This document shows, piece after piece, positions 1 to 10,624 of a stretch of DNA of 64,000 nucleotides. The notes under the pieces are model-generated. The model saw nothing but the letters and a program-made list of their open reading frames with translations. It ran no database searches and had not been told where the DNA came from. Each line of letters opens with the position of its first letter. Position 1 is the stretch's first letter. Both the position numbers and the translations under genes were made by a program. The DNA is taken from the NCBI GenBank assembly GCA_051530055.1, contig CM121341.1, positions 13,764,001 through 13,828,000 of the forward strand, read 5' to 3'. This DNA comes from Neoechinorhynchus agilis (Eukaryota > Acanthocephala).

Positions 1-2
1 TA

Positions 3-766
3 AATCCCCAATGGGCGAGTGTAAGCCTTGGAATATTTCTTTGCCTTGAATGTTCAGGAAAACATCGCGGTCTCGGCGTTCACATGTCATTTGTACGGTC
101 TTTAACGATGGACAAATGGAAAGACACGGAGATCGCCAAGATGCGTTCAGGTGGAAACAGACGAGCTCGTACCTATTTCAACTCTAAAGGATTTATGCGA
201 GGAGAAAGTCTGATAAATAGGTACAAATCCGAAGCGGCCGCTGCATATCGCCGTGAGTTAGCTATTGATTCCGGATGCAACCCTGAGGATGAATGGATGC
301 CGCGTGCGTCTACCACAGACAGCTTTCATACATTCCGCAGCCATGACTATGACCGTAATCCGATTTCGAGTTCTCATCATTCAGTGTCCACACCCGCAAT
401 GGATACCACAACCACCACCACGACCATGTTAAGTGATTGGTCTTTAAAATTTGTTCTTTAGTCGTCTCACTAAATATCGATCACGTAAACGACGGAATTT
501 CGAATGCGGTCACCACGGCTACTAAATGGCTCAGTTTTGCCCGGGATAATGCAATGAGATTCGGGAAGCAAGCTGCCGATCGTGTTATGAACGAAGTATG
601 TGCTTTACGGTCAGGTTCGGGATCACATGGAAGTCAGCCAGAGACACGACCAAAAGACGACGAACCAAAGGCGTCTATTCAAACGTTTCAAGGCTTTGAC
701 GAAGAATCCGTATCCGCACGACCCCGCATGTCTAAGAGGTCCGACCTTATACGTTTTGATGACTAG
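3..766 (+). CDS. ARFGAP1: ArfGAP1-type Arf GTPase-activating protein, 5' end outside the window
   Basis: The frame is open from the window edge and reads [19 protein letters not shown] then [18 protein letters not shown], the second half of the ArfGAP zinc-finger domain (Cys residues of the C4 finger and the RGLGVH..FVRS motif). Downstream come the family's KYxSxAAxxYR segment (about 70 residues further) and, in a second exon, an ArfGAP1-like tail ([19 protein letters not shown]). The protein would stimulate GTP hydrolysis by Arf1 on Golgi membranes. The exons most likely join 3..432 to 462..766 across a 29-nt GT..AG intron, or across a longer intron with a donor near 355; both keep frame. 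The catalytic Arg finger region lies before the window. A poly(A) signal AATAAA follows at 815. Identification is firm; the C-terminal exon limits are inferred. Confidence 0.85.
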
Positions 767-814
767 CTATCCTATCAACTCGATTCGATAATTCACGCGA
801 TCAATTCGACATCC

Positions 815-820
815 AATAAA
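815..820 (+). promoter_or_regulatory. Poly(A) signal of the ArfGAP1 gene
   Basis: AATAAA lies about 50 bases after the ArfGAP1 stop codon, in an AT-rich stretch. The gene is convergent with LSG1, whose stop is at 1112. The interval 767-1111 otherwise shows only two 3' UTRs and no further coding signal. Confidence 0.5.
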
Positions 821-1111
821 TTTATAGATGTGGAATTCCGTTTCGAGAAATCTCTCCTTTGTTGCAACCAAATTCCGTAGTAAATCTTTTTATGAAATAA
901 GGATGTTAAATATTTCGAAGTTCAAAACGTTTTCTTTAACACAATTGTGTAACTTCCCCGGTATTTATCCATTTTACGAAAGTCAGCATTAAAATTTCAG
1001 CTTAGTTTCTATTGCTACAAATGAGTGTTCATGCCTTTCCTATGTATGCCCTAATTGACTTAAAAGCATAAATGATCATATGATTTATTTGTCTCATGAA
1101 TTTCGGAACGT

Positions 1112-3215
1112 TCAATGGCGATCGAGATGTGCGTATCTCTTCCTGAGCTTCACATGTCGATTCGCCTTAAAGTGCTTTTTCCCACCCACATATTGTTGCC
1201 GTTTATTGTCTTCCTGTGAGCGATATCGTTCAAAAAATTGCTGATTGAACGCTTCATCGACTTTCTTTTCGAACTTTTGCCGTTCATAAAGTTCATCGTT
1301 AGACTGTTGGACACGATTGGAGTCTATAATACCAGGCGGTGGATACGAATAAGGAATTCGTCCTGCGGTGTACATCTTTACCACAATCCGTGCTGCTCGG
1401 GACTCATGAGGAATCCCTTTATGGCTCATCCAGTTCTTTCTAGTGGCGTATGCAGAGCAGACCGCGTGACCCTGCTCGAAAAAATCATAACCTTCTGGTA
1501 CATAATCTCTGATGCCAAGTGAACGGAACAATGTTGATATTGATAGCTGTTGGCAAATGAGAGCTACGCATTGAATACATTCTTCTTTACTTAGAACCTC
1601 GATACGAATCTCTTCATTTAGAAAAGAGATCCATACCGAAAGGTTAACTGATCGACCGATAGTACTCCATTAATAACGAATTCCGCTTTACATGATGAAA
1701 AGGAAGGAAAGACCAATCCTGGACAATCGCACAACTCAACCGTCTCATTTAGGATCAATGTCTGTAGATATTTTGTCTTTCCTGGGGTGGCTGAGATCGC
1801 TACTTTCTTTTTTTGAAACAAAGAATTAATCGTGGAACTCTTTCCTACGTTCGGGTATCCCACAAATCCAATCACTACTTTTTCATTCCCACCCTGTTCG
1901 GTCATCCACTTGATCAATAAGGAACTAGAAAGTATACGATCGTCGTGTAGGTCCGTCTCCGTGGCTGAGTAAAATAGGACGTCAACTTTATCGGCGAAGT
2001 ATTGTATCCATTGGCTGAGCCGTTCATTGGTCAGAAGGTCTGCTTTATTTAAGAGAAGAACACACTTTTTCTTAGAACTCATTCTTTGTGACATCTCTTG
2101 AACATAGGCTTCAAGGTCCGCACATCGAAAAAAAATTGGATTTCGAGCGTCCACTATTTGAAAAATAACATCACTAAAAACATTAGTTTGGGGTATTTTA
2201 CGGGGAATATCTTTTGAGGTACGCAATTCGAAAATAGGACTCTTACTAAGATTTACAATAAAAGTATTCGTTTAATGGAAATGCTTGTAAATCTAAACAT
2301 CGATGACATTCTAATACGTAAAAATAAGGAAATAAAGGATTTTCCATTTATATCAGAGAAACGGTCATAGCATGAAGTCTGTGCCCATAAATTAACAGCC
2401 GTGTCATAATAGGCCACACATCGGTATAATTATTTTCTTCTTAAAAGCACAGATGAAGCATCGTGACTGCTTTGTGCCGGCATGGACTTCACAAGTGAAC
2501 AGACAAGAAATCAAATTGCTAAAAAAAGGTCCAGCGCAAACATTTCTATTCCATTTGAAATTAAGATATCCTTTGTATAATTGATTGAGTAAAAATTCTC
2601 ACCTTCGTTCAACAAGTCTCCAAAGCTGCCTCCAAATTTCAATGTTCTTCTCATATGGAGATACAACTATTTCGCCGCATGATTCTAGACTTAAGGAAGA
2701 TAGTGGACGAGTAAGTTATTCATATCCCTTTTTAAAATCTTACACAGCCAGTCTTTTTCTCCATTGGTAGAACTCTTGAAGTTCTAGATTTTCCAGATCT
2801 TCTTTTGTTGTTTTGTTCGTCCATAATGGACGCTTAGGGATCTTCAGTAATTTATCACATTTGACCTTTAAGGCTTCCGTCTGAAGATGGTGACTGATCG
2901 GTGGTGGTTGATACGCTCCGGATGCTGGTACGATCGTCATCTGATATTCTTAAGTACATCGTATGAATCACTTTGAAGTTGAGGAGAATCCCAACTAACC
3001 CTTTTCGTAGACTTGATTTTGAAGGATAACTCTACTCATTAATGCTTCAAGGTCAGTTTCGATTACTATTGATTGTAATGGTCGCTCTTTCTCTTGAGGT
3101 CTCCTAAAAATCTGTTATCATTGCAAAACGAGTCTTAGTAGTACCCATATTGACGCGCTTGTTTCCGTTTCTCATCTAAGTCATTTTGCAGCGATTTACC
3201 AAGTTGCTGAGACAT
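1112..3215 (-). CDS. LSG1: LSG1, circularly permuted GTPase of 60S ribosome export
   Basis: Six exons join in frame: 3215-3145, 3103-3000, 2948-2744, 2689-2603, 2173-1637 and 1589-1112, giving 493 residues that start MSQQLGKSLQ. Introns are 41, 51, 54, 429 and 47 nt with GT..AG ends. The G motifs come in the permuted order of the YlqF/LSG1 family: VDARNP, LLLNKADLL (G4), SATETD (G5), GYPNVGKSS (G1), then DCPGL (G3). The N-terminal block RPLWTNKTTKEDL..FYQWRKRLAV and the block EIWRQLWRLVERSD also match LSG1. The protein releases the adaptor NMD3 from late cytoplasmic 60S subunits. Compared with the human protein, the acidic insert between G5 and G1 is missing, which makes the protein shorter. 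The basic C terminus ends KLRKRYAHLDRH, as usual. Confidence 0.93.
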
Positions 3216-3250
3216 CTATAACTTATTTAGAGTATTATTGAAAGTTTATT

Positions 3251-3803
3251 GAGGATTGCATTCGGGTGGTTGGATATGTTATTTTTTAGGTCGCTTCAAT
3301 TCTATTGCTTGAAAGGTTAATTAATAAAGTGGCTGATACTTTAATGATCCCTCTCGGGTGTTGACAAGCGACCTTAATAATAACATATTGTAGAAATCAC
3401 TGGCATTAAAATATGGAATGTTATTTGATGAGAAAATACTTCCGTTAATTAATATGTTGCCAATATGTTCATAAAAAAGGGTGAGATGTAAGACGAATTT
3501 AACGTTTAAGAAAATCAAAACACAAACGATTTCCGATTTTGAAAGTTTTGTCATTTAAAAAATTTAGATAGGATTCATATATTTTGAAAGCGCTGAAGCT
3601 CGTAAAAAAATTGAAAAGTCGAAAATAGCCAAGTGAACTGAACAAAGAATTCGAATCCATCTGATTTATATTAAGAGGATTGCATTCGGGTGGTTGGATA
3701 TGTATTTTTTAGGTCGCTTGTCGACACCCGAGGGAGATCGTCAATTGGTCGAAATATTCATTCGTCTTTAACGATCTCCCTCGAGTGTTGACAAGCGACC
3801 GAA
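3251..3803. repeat. Two related foldback (MITE-like) repeats upstream of LSG1
   Basis: The stretch from about 3251 (GAGGATTGCATTCGGGTGG) recurs at 3676 in the same orientation. Each copy runs into AGGTCGCTT and ends about 90-100 bases later with the near-complement, GTGTTGACAAGCGACC (3361-3376 and about 3785-3800). In the second copy the arms are nearly perfect (GGTCGCTTGTCGACACCCGAGG against its complement), so it can fold into a hairpin. In the first copy the left arm is only partly preserved. The LSG1 start lies at 3215, so these may contribute promoter DNA. No transposase is present; the non-autonomous DNA-element call is inferred. Confidence 0.6.
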
Positions 3804-3832
3804 ATAAAAACCATCTGATTTAGTTTAGATGA

Positions 3833-4423
3833 TCATTTGTCCTGTTTATTCGGCATTCTGACAGGTTGTGGACGTCTTGCTTTTCCGTTCCTCGCTTCTG
3901 GTCTCAACCGAATATTCTGGCCGAACACATAAAAGGCAAATCCTGACTTTGTTTCGAACTTAAAGAATCCGTACTTTGGAACTATCCTTCGCCTGCTTTT
4001 GTCGTCTATCACAACAAAAGTGTTCTTAGTTTCGCCAATTATGATTCCTCTGACATTCGTCTTTTCCGCTTCCGTTATTCTTGCACCGTGATAGTCTGCC
4101 ATCGCTAACTCAAGCGTTGGATCCTTTTGATCCTTAACCACGTCGGCAATGTATTCTGACCAAAGGTGATGAAGGTTTTGATATTTCTCATATTCTATAT
4201 GTACTGTCTTACACTTGGACAGAGCTCGCTTCCAGTGCCGATTGGATAATCTTTGTTTTAGCTTAGTGTTTCTTGAAGTAGATCGCTGAATGCACCTCGA
4301 GAGATCAAGGACTCGATACTTCAAATCCTTAAGAATTTTGTCACGCTGAACGGGCCGCATCATATCTCCGGATACAATATTATACACTTCTCTTACGTTG
4401 TCTGAAAGTTGTTGACGGTTCAT
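3833..4423 (-). CDS. POP4: RNase P/MRP protein subunit POP4 (Rpp29)
   Basis: The C-terminal half matches the Rpp29/POP4 family: LHHLWSEYIADVV, then DYHGARITEAEK, VRGIIIGETKNTFVVI, RRRIVPKYGFFKFET and FAFYVFGQNIRLRPE, the Sm-like barrel that contacts the catalytic RNA. POP4 is a subunit of nuclear RNase P (tRNA 5' maturation) and RNase MRP. I take the start as the Met at 4423 (MNRQQLSDN) because the bases just upstream read TTTCAG then ACTACAA before ATG, a splice-acceptor-like context. The frame stays open upstream to 4621 but that extension (MRYAFKLITV...) is unlike the family. It is intronless over 196 codons, with a basic tail (RRPQPVRMPNKQDK). Confidence 0.85.
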   Translation of the reverse strand: MNRQQLSDNVREVYNIVSGDMMRPVQRDKILKDLKYRVLDLSRCIQRSTSRNTKLKQRLSNRHWKRALSKCKTVHIEYEKYQNLHHLWSEYIADVVKDQKDPTLELAMADYHGARITEAEKTNVRGIIIGETKNTFVVIDDKSRRRIVPKYGFFKFETKSGFAFYVFGQNIRLRPEARNGKARRPQPVRMPNKQDK

Positions 4424-4850
4424 TTGTAGTCTGAAATCGATCCAACAGTTAAAACGGGAGGTAATTTGCAATTCTAGATTCAATGTGAATATTATATTTT
4501 GTCTAAGTGTTGAAGTGTTTTGTTGGACATAGAGCCTACCGATATTTTGGATCGGGAAAGCGATTGAATCACTTAATATCGATAAACCATACACGGTTAT
4601 GAGTTTGAAAGCATACCTCAAATACCTCCCGAGGAATTGGGACTTATCAGTGAGTTTCCTCTTCCCTTCAACGAGATATTTCGTCCCCTCCGGTTATGAA
4701 TCATCGGTGGTAATTGATTTTGAACTCTTTTAAACTTTAAACAGGGATTCGGGCTCAATTCAACTCTATCACCTCAACACAACTGCGGAATTTACAAACT
4801 CTGCCAGGTTATACCTTTTACATTATGTCTGGCTAGCCGGTTACATTTTT
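4424..4850. other. Spacer upstream of POP4
   Basis: AT-rich DNA that should hold the POP4 5' UTR and promoter. I see no gene, RNA or clear repeat here. Confidence 0.4.
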
Positions 4851-4854
4851 GCGC

Positions 4855-5150
4855 CAGGTCTTATGAACATATCCAGCTGATAATTTTCCTTGGGCACACA
4901 GCCAGGCCGGCCCCTCTGGAGGTATCTGAGAATTTGGAGGGATGCGTACAAACTCGTATACCGTATGCACCAGAGTCTAAGTGATTCAATCACTTCTTTA
5001 ATGCAAAAGATCGGTTTGGCTTCATGCCCAACAAAAGATTATCAGCCGTGTGAGGTATGTTCATAACACTCAGAGAATAAATCTAATCGGCTAACCAGAC
5101 ATAAGATAAAGTAAATATCATCCTTTACTATGCTTCATGGCTTTCGTACT
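4855..5150 (+). repeat. Dispersed repeat shared with 31735-31990
   Basis: Several blocks recur in the same order and orientation near 31.7-32.0 kb: CTGGAGGTATCTGAG, GTACAAACTC, AAGTGATT, and a terminal stretch ending TATGCTTCATGG. The copies are clearly diverged. No coding potential was recognised, so the element type is unknown; it may be the non-coding part of a larger decayed element. Confidence 0.45.
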
Positions 5151-5339
5151 CAAATTAGACCTGATTTCTGATCTTTTTACTGTTTTCTCTTGATTAAAAG
5201 GCGAAACCTCATACTGCAGGACGGATTTGGTGATCTTTAGCAAGATACAAAACTTATTCATCGATAGAAAATCCTTCGCGTTAATCAAAGTATACTTTTG
5301 GTGAAAATAATCTTGGTCATAACATATTTGATTTATAGG

Positions 5340-6775
5340 TAACCTCGCGAAATTGAGAGAAGAAAAAGAAGTTCAATAAAAGTAGAGAGAATACTTCGAT
5401 CAAGTGCTGAACAGTGAGAATGGAGCAGAAAGAGTATAAGGCAATATCAGAGGTCGAAGTTAAAACAACACTTTCAAGATGAAAAACGGGAAAGCGACGG
5501 GTTTAGGCGAAATACCCATAGAGGTCTTGAAAGTGCTTGAAGTTGATGCTGTTCATCTATTAAGAAATCTCTTCCAGCGAATACTCACTACTGAAAAGAT
5601 GCCAGAAGAATGGGCAGAGCACACTGGTATCGACATACAAACAGAGAGGCGATGTCAGAGTTTGTTCAAGCTATCGAGGAATCAAATTGTTGAGCCACAC
5701 GATGAAGCTATACAAAAGGAACGCCTGCGAAGCAAAATGTCAATATCAGAGGAGCAGAGAGGATTTATGCCCGGCAGAAGTAGTACCGAAGCTGAATTCG
5801 CGTTACGTCAGTTATATGAGAAATGCCTTGAAAAACGAAAGGAAATACGCAGCGTGATCATCGATCTCGAAAAAGCCTATGACACTGTCCCTAGAAAACT
5901 GGTAATGGAACTGTCTTAGAAGAAAACTCTGTCCCGAGACTTATATCACAGCGATTCATAACATGTACAGACAGAGCAATTGATAGCTTCTCGGTGAACG
6001 CAGAATCGCATCAAGGTTCAGCTTTGATCCCTTATTTGTTTGTAGTCACTATGGATGACATCAGTAACTCGATTTGTAAAGGTCCGCCATGAAGCATGAT
6101 TTTCGCCGACGACATCATCCTAGGATCTCAACAATGACCTAGAGAAATGGAGGGAAGCTCTGGAAAGTCAAGGTATAAAAATTTCCAGAACTGAAAGCAT
6201 TTTCCTTCAAGAGACTCAGCTGCAGAAATTCGACAAATTCAAGTACCTCGGCCCTAGTGTCGATGCAAAACGATATCACCGCCGAGAGTTCATCGAGAAT
6301 AAATAGCGGGTGGATGAAGTAGAAAAGCCTAACTGGGATCTTGTGTGAAAGCAAAGTGGCTGTTGTGTTGAAAGATAGAGCCTTGAAGATGGCAATCAGA
6401 CCAGCCTGCAGGAAGGGCCGAAATGAACATGATGAGGTGGATGTGTGCGGTGACCAGGCAAAACATTATCCCAAATAATGCGGTCCGGGGCTCAGCGAAC
6501 GTGGAGGACGCAAAGAAAGCAACCGCGAAACGGAGGATCAAATGGAGCGATATGGTGAAAGGTGAAGAACCGAATGGATTTATTCGAAAAGTTGAGGAAA
6601 TGAAAATCGAAGGGACCAGGAGGCACAGAAGGCCGAGAAAACGATGGAAAGATTGTATGGCTGAGGACTGACGGTTGAGAGAAACGGGGCCGAGGGATGT
6701 GTGAAGTCTTAGGAGTGCAAGTTTTTGTGCGACCCCGAGAAGGGAAAGGCATGAAGAAAGTTGTTGTTATGACTT
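5340..6775 (+). mobile_element. Decayed RTE-type LINE
   Basis: Fragments of one reverse transcriptase appear in order: NGKATGLGEIPIEVLK (5485), EQRGFMPGRSSTEAEF then IIDLEKAYDTVPRKLV (5752-5907), a segment around FADDIILGSQ (6101-6130), DLEKWREALESQGIK (6137) and the C-terminal motif RRIKWSDMV..RRHRRPRKRW (6530-6650). These are the RT0-RT5 blocks and tail of the RTE/BovB-like clade. The frame changes several times and has in-frame stops, so it is dead. The 3' end GTGCGACCCCGAGAAGGGAA (6730) is shared, in inverse orientation, with the copy at 45.6 kb. No upstream endonuclease was recognised. Confidence 0.8.
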
Positions 6776-7084
6776 GGATTATTTTCACAAAAAGTATCAA
6801 ACTTTTATTCTACTAGAAAGCATTTCTAACTTTGCTATCGATAATTAAATTCTTTATCCCTTTTTATTCCAATATTACGTGTGTGTTTTTAGTAAAAAAG
6901 CGACGTGAAAAGGCTAAGACATTGCAAAACGGATAAATGCGCATCAATTGACAAAAATTAAAATTGTAATCTTTTTAGAAAACAGTCCAGTGCAGAATTA
7001 TCAAGAAACTTAAATCTAAACGGCGAACGACGTCAAGAGCAAAAATAATGGTAGACTGCGAAATAATAGTCCCAATCATAAGTG
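6776..7084. other. AT-rich spacer
   Basis: No ORF, repeat or RNA recognised between the LINE 3' end and the foldback repeats. Confidence 0.4.
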
Positions 7085-7432
7085 CGAAACCAAGTTTTGT
7101 TTTCGAAAATGGACACTTGTGCTGTTGTAATGAGAGAAAGAAAATCTTTATTTCTGAGCTTTAACCGTCTTACACACGGCTTAAGCTAGGACGATTTAGA
7201 AATTTGAGCTTTAAGAAGTCAAGACATTCTTAAGAAACTTGCTAGCAATATCGATAAACCAAGTTTTGTTTTCGAAAATGGACACTTTGGCTGTTGTAAT
7301 GAGAGTAAGAACATCTTTATATTTTTTAGCTTTGCTTAAGCCGTGTAAGACGGTGAAAGCTAAAAAATAAATATTATTTTTCTCCCATTACAACAGTCAA
7401 CCACAAAAATGTCAATTTTCGCAAAAAATTTG
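7085..7432. repeat. Two copies of a foldback repeat, central part inverted between them
   Basis: The block AACCAAGTTTTGTTTTCG is found at about 7089 and 7258. The second copy continues to an inverted arm (CATTACAACAG.. to ..CAATTTTCGC) ending near 7430, so it is a hairpin-forming element of about 170 bp. In the first copy the centre reads ACCGTCTTACACACGGCTTA (about 7166); in the second, GCTTAAGCCGTGTAAGACGG (about 7334), the reverse complement. No transposase is present. Confidence 0.6.
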
Positions 7433-7672
7433 TTCAATAATGAGGCTTGAAAATCGATGGGAATTTCAATGGATTAAATGAGAAAAGTAGCGAAGAGAAA
7501 TAACATATCGTAATCGAAAAAAATTGAACGTTATTTGAATGATTCAAAAGGTCCCCACGTAATGATCTCCCTAAAAGTTGGTTCTTTCGTTTTTTCATTA
7601 GTCATCCAAACGTTGCTAAGCACGTCGACGTTGCTCTTCTTCCCTCGATTTTTCTCTAATAGACGTATTTCA

Positions 7673-8143
7673 ATGTCCCACGATGTCGATTTCAACACCG
7701 GCGATGCTGGATCATCGGCTACTTATCCAATGCAATGCTCAGCGTTGCGCAAAAACGGACATGTCGTTATAAAAGGACGTCCATGCAAAATAATGGAGAC
7801 TTCAACTTCCAAAACGGGAAAACATGGTCATGCCAAGGTTCACATTGTCGGTATCGACATTTTCACTAATAAAAAATACGAAGACATTTGTCCTTCGACT
7901 CATAATATGGATGTACCCAATGTATCCAGAAAGGAGTATTCATTAGTCGACATCGACCAGGACAACCATTTGTCGCTGATGGGTGAGGATAATGAAATCA
8001 GAGAGGATCTGAAGTTGGATGATGGAAGTGATATATCTAAACAGATTAAGGAATCGTTCAACTCCGGAAATCCACTTCGTGTCACCGTTCTTAAAGCAAT
8101 GGATGACGAGGCCGTCATCTCCTTTAAGGTCGATCAAGAATAA
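7673..8143 (+). CDS. EIF5A: Translation factor eIF5A
   Basis: The protein is 156 residues, the usual length, with the hypusination loop STSKTGKHGHAK placing the modified lysine at residue 50, as in human eIF5A. It also has the N-terminal SH3-like domain (QCSALRKNGHVVIKGRPCKI) and the signature DICPSTHNMDVPN before the C-terminal OB fold. eIF5A relieves ribosome stalling (polyproline and other motifs) and aids termination after deoxyhypusine synthase acts. The frame is open upstream to 7535, but the start at 7673 (MSHDVDFNTG) aligns with the family and follows CTCTAATAG, a possible acceptor. The coding region is intronless and intact; AATAAA overlaps the stop. Confidence 0.95.
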   Translation: MSHDVDFNTGDAGSSATYPMQCSALRKNGHVVIKGRPCKIMETSTSKTGKHGHAKVHIVGIDIFTNKKYEDICPSTHNMDVPNVSRKEYSLVDIDQDNHLSLMGEDNEIREDLKLDDGSDISKQIKESFNSGNPLRVTVLKAMDDEAVISFKVDQE

Positions 8144-8286
8144 AGAGACGTGGAGTGCAAAAACTAAGAGCAATACAAAAAACTTTCTTTTTAATAATTG
8201 AATGGGACGCTCATTTTTGATTCCAAAACGAACACTTCTGGGAATTTAAGCTGATTGAAGGCCTCTTTATTGTGTATCCTCATGTA

Positions 8287-9835
8287 TATGGTTTTTGATT
8301 TTTTAGACGTTGAGGGACACACACACAATCTTTTATTGAATCCGATATTTCGGCGCCTCACGCCTTCTTCAGGTTCCTTGATACTCTAAAACACACAAAG
8401 GGAGTTCACAAGAGGTCCATGCTCCCTGTCAATTCGTCTCGGCGGTTCAGGTTTTCCCGTTCGCAGCCGAGATCCCCACTTGCACCCGACCGCACTACCC
8501 AATTTACGGTTGATCAGCAGGGCTCCCGAGATAGAGAGTTCAATGGGATCTGATGCCCGATAAAGAACCCCAACGTCAAAAACCGGGCTGGCTCCCTCGT
8601 GGCGGGTAGCGAAGTGGGTGCCCCAGGGCGTTGATGCGTACGCTGGACTGGTCGGATTGCGTGCATTACGCACGTGCTCAGTGATGCGTTCATGCAGTGT
8701 TCGCTCTGTTTTCCCGACATAATTGCAGGAACGTCCTTCGTCCTTACAGTTCCTGCAGGTGATCTCGTAGGCGACGTTGCTTGAGAAGCAATCGCTTTTT
8801 GCCCCAGCATTCTTCGGGTAGTGCTTGCACATCAGACAGGCCTTTGGGCAAATCTTCGTATCTTCGTGATGCATTGTCCGCATTAGCATCCGCTTTAGCG
8901 ACGGATTTGTCCTGTGCACTACTCGTGCTTCAATGCCGCAGTCACGTATGGCCTTCTTAACGTTCCAAGTAAAATGTTCGGACACGTACGGGATTCGAAG
9001 AAGAGGAAGATCGTTTTTCCGGTTTCGACTTCCAACTGGTCGTTCCATTCTTTGCATCATCCTCTTAAGATCCAGCTTCGAATAGCCGTTCTTTTCGAAC
9101 AATTCACAGATCCGTTCCTCCGCTTCCTTCCTTACGAGAGCCGTCGACGAACACATTTGTGCCGTTCTAAGCATTTCTCCGAAGATTGCTTGTTTCACAG
9201 CCCATGGGTGGTGCGATCGTCGATGCAGGACAATATCCTTCTTGCACGGTTTCCTGAACCAGTTGTGTTCGGCAGGATTGTCTGCTTTTAGCTTTATGTT
9301 CAGGAAGGGCAGGTAGTCACGTGGTTGATCTCGCGTAACCTGAATATGACCATTCGGATCCATCGAATTGAGGCTTTGCTCGATTATATCAACTTCACAA
9401 TCCTGTCGGTAGGTCAGCAACACATCATCCACGTATCGGAGATATAATTGACTCGACGACAATTGTGGGTAGATGTGATGCCTTTCCAACCCATCAAGGA
9501 AAGTGCAAGCTAATATGGGAGATAGGCAGTTGCCCATCGCGAGACCACGGACTTGCCTGTATAGCCGGTTTTTGTATTGGAACCGGGTTGCATTCCAACA
9601 CAAGACGGGTCAACACCATCACATCTTCGATCTCTAAGCCACACAAATCGATTGTATTCCTTTCCTCACACAGTCTCTTACCTAGCATTATGAGTGCCGC
9701 TTGATTGTCGACATTGGAGTACAAGCTCACAAAGTCGAAGGACATTACCCTGCTGCGACTGAGCTCGTCCTTTCTAGCGTCCAAAAGGTCTAGCATATGT
9801 TCTTTCCAAAGGACTATCGTTTGTACCAGCTAAGA
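8287..9835 (-). mobile_element. Penelope-like element (PLE), 5'-truncated, RT plus GIY-YIG
   Basis: Reading leftwards: RT block VMSFDFVSLYSNV, then GLAMGNCLSPILACTFLDG and LYLRYVDDVLLTY (catalytic YVDD) and DYLPFLNIKLK, followed by a linker and the Cys-rich GIY-YIG endonuclease (CPKACLMCKHY, YEITCRNCKDEG, NYVGKTERTLHERITEHVR). This order is diagnostic of endonuclease-bearing PLEs. The long reading frame 9603-8386 is open; the N-terminal part lies in another frame, so the copy is broken at least once and is cut at about 9835, where an oppositely oriented PLE piece begins. The 3' end (8287-8568) is repeated inverted at 10339-10618. Confidence 0.88.
8344..8372 (-). ncRNA. Hammerhead-ribozyme-like core in the PLE 3' end
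   Basis: On the minus strand: CTGAAGA, a hairpin GGCG-TGAGG-CGCC, GAAA, then TATC. This matches the conserved core CUGANGA-stem II-GAAA with a two-base-pair stem III and AUC as cleavage triplet, the minimal form known from PLEs. Flanking stem I pairing is weak, so activity is uncertain. Confidence 0.5.
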
Positions 9836-9837
9836 AA

Positions 9838-10618
9838 ATGGATGACCGTGACGTTTTTCAGATGGAGATCGATGTGGCGCGCCTAGCGTATCAAATAAGA
9901 GTTCAGTCAATGAAAGAGAAAGTGAATACAATGGATGGAAATGGGCCTAGCAGTGTGGAAACAAGGAATCAAGTGGCAAAGCGCGTGCGATTTGGATTCG
10001 AAGGTCGTTTTGTTGCGGTGCCCCGAGCAGATGACGCTGTTGAGAGGAAGATTCTTGCCTTAAAGGACAAACTCAATTCCTTGTGCATATCGCAAATGGG
10101 ACGATCAATCAACAATTTGTGTGCTGAAGAGAGGAACGCACTATTGTCCTTAAAGCGTGCAACTGAGAATAAGGCCTTCAGAATATCTGTGAGTGACAAG
10201 GCGGTGAATTCGTCGTAATGGATTCTGCAGTTGAAGATTCGATGATGAACAGTTTGTTATCCGATAATTCGCTCTACGAACCAGAATCCAAGGATGATTG
10301 TGAAGAGAAAAGGAAGCAGATAAATGCAACCCTTCGCAGGTTCTTTATCGGGCATCAGATCCCATTGAACTCTCTATCTCGGGAGCCCTGCTGATCAACC
10401 GTAAATTGGGTAGTGCGGTCGGGTGCAAGTGGGGATCTCGGCCGCGAACTGGAAAACCTGAACCGCCGGGACGAATTGACAGGGAGCATGGACCTCTTGT
10501 GAACTCCCTTTGTGTGTTTTAGATTATCAAGGAACCTGAAGAAGGCGTGAGGCGCCGAAATATCGGATTCAATAAAAGATTGTGTGTCCCTCAACGTCTA
10601 AAAAATCAAAAACCATAC
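9838..10618 (+). mobile_element. Second PLE piece, opposite strand, N-terminal region joined to the 3' end
   Basis: The region 9838-10338 encodes the front of a PLE protein (a charged helix-rich segment, then a DK-GG-like block before VVMDSA typical of the RT N terminus); the frame is broken at least once. At about 10339 it passes straight into the same 3' end as the neighbouring minus copy, so the RT core and GIY-YIG are missing: an internally deleted copy, or a junction formed during insertion. The two copies meet head to head at 9835-9838. Confidence 0.75.
10536..10564 (+). ncRNA. Hammerhead-ribozyme-like core, second PLE copy
   Basis: Identical core to the one at 8344-8372, carried by the inverted copy of the PLE 3' end: CTGAAGA at 10536, hairpin, GAAA at 10557, TATC at 10561. 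Stem I is weak here too. Confidence 0.5.
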
Positions 10619-10624
10619 TTCTGG

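Noticed and set aside
3321-3554. 77-codon minus ORF between LSG1 and POP4
   Set aside because: AT-rich, overlaps a foldback repeat end, no family features.
4424-4621. N-terminal extension of POP4
   Set aside because: Unlike the family and preceded by an acceptor-like TTTCAG just before the Met at 4423; more likely UTR or intron.
9838-10218. A host gene of 126 codons
   Set aside because: It runs into PLE sequence and its end resembles the PLE N-terminal block; treated as part of the element.
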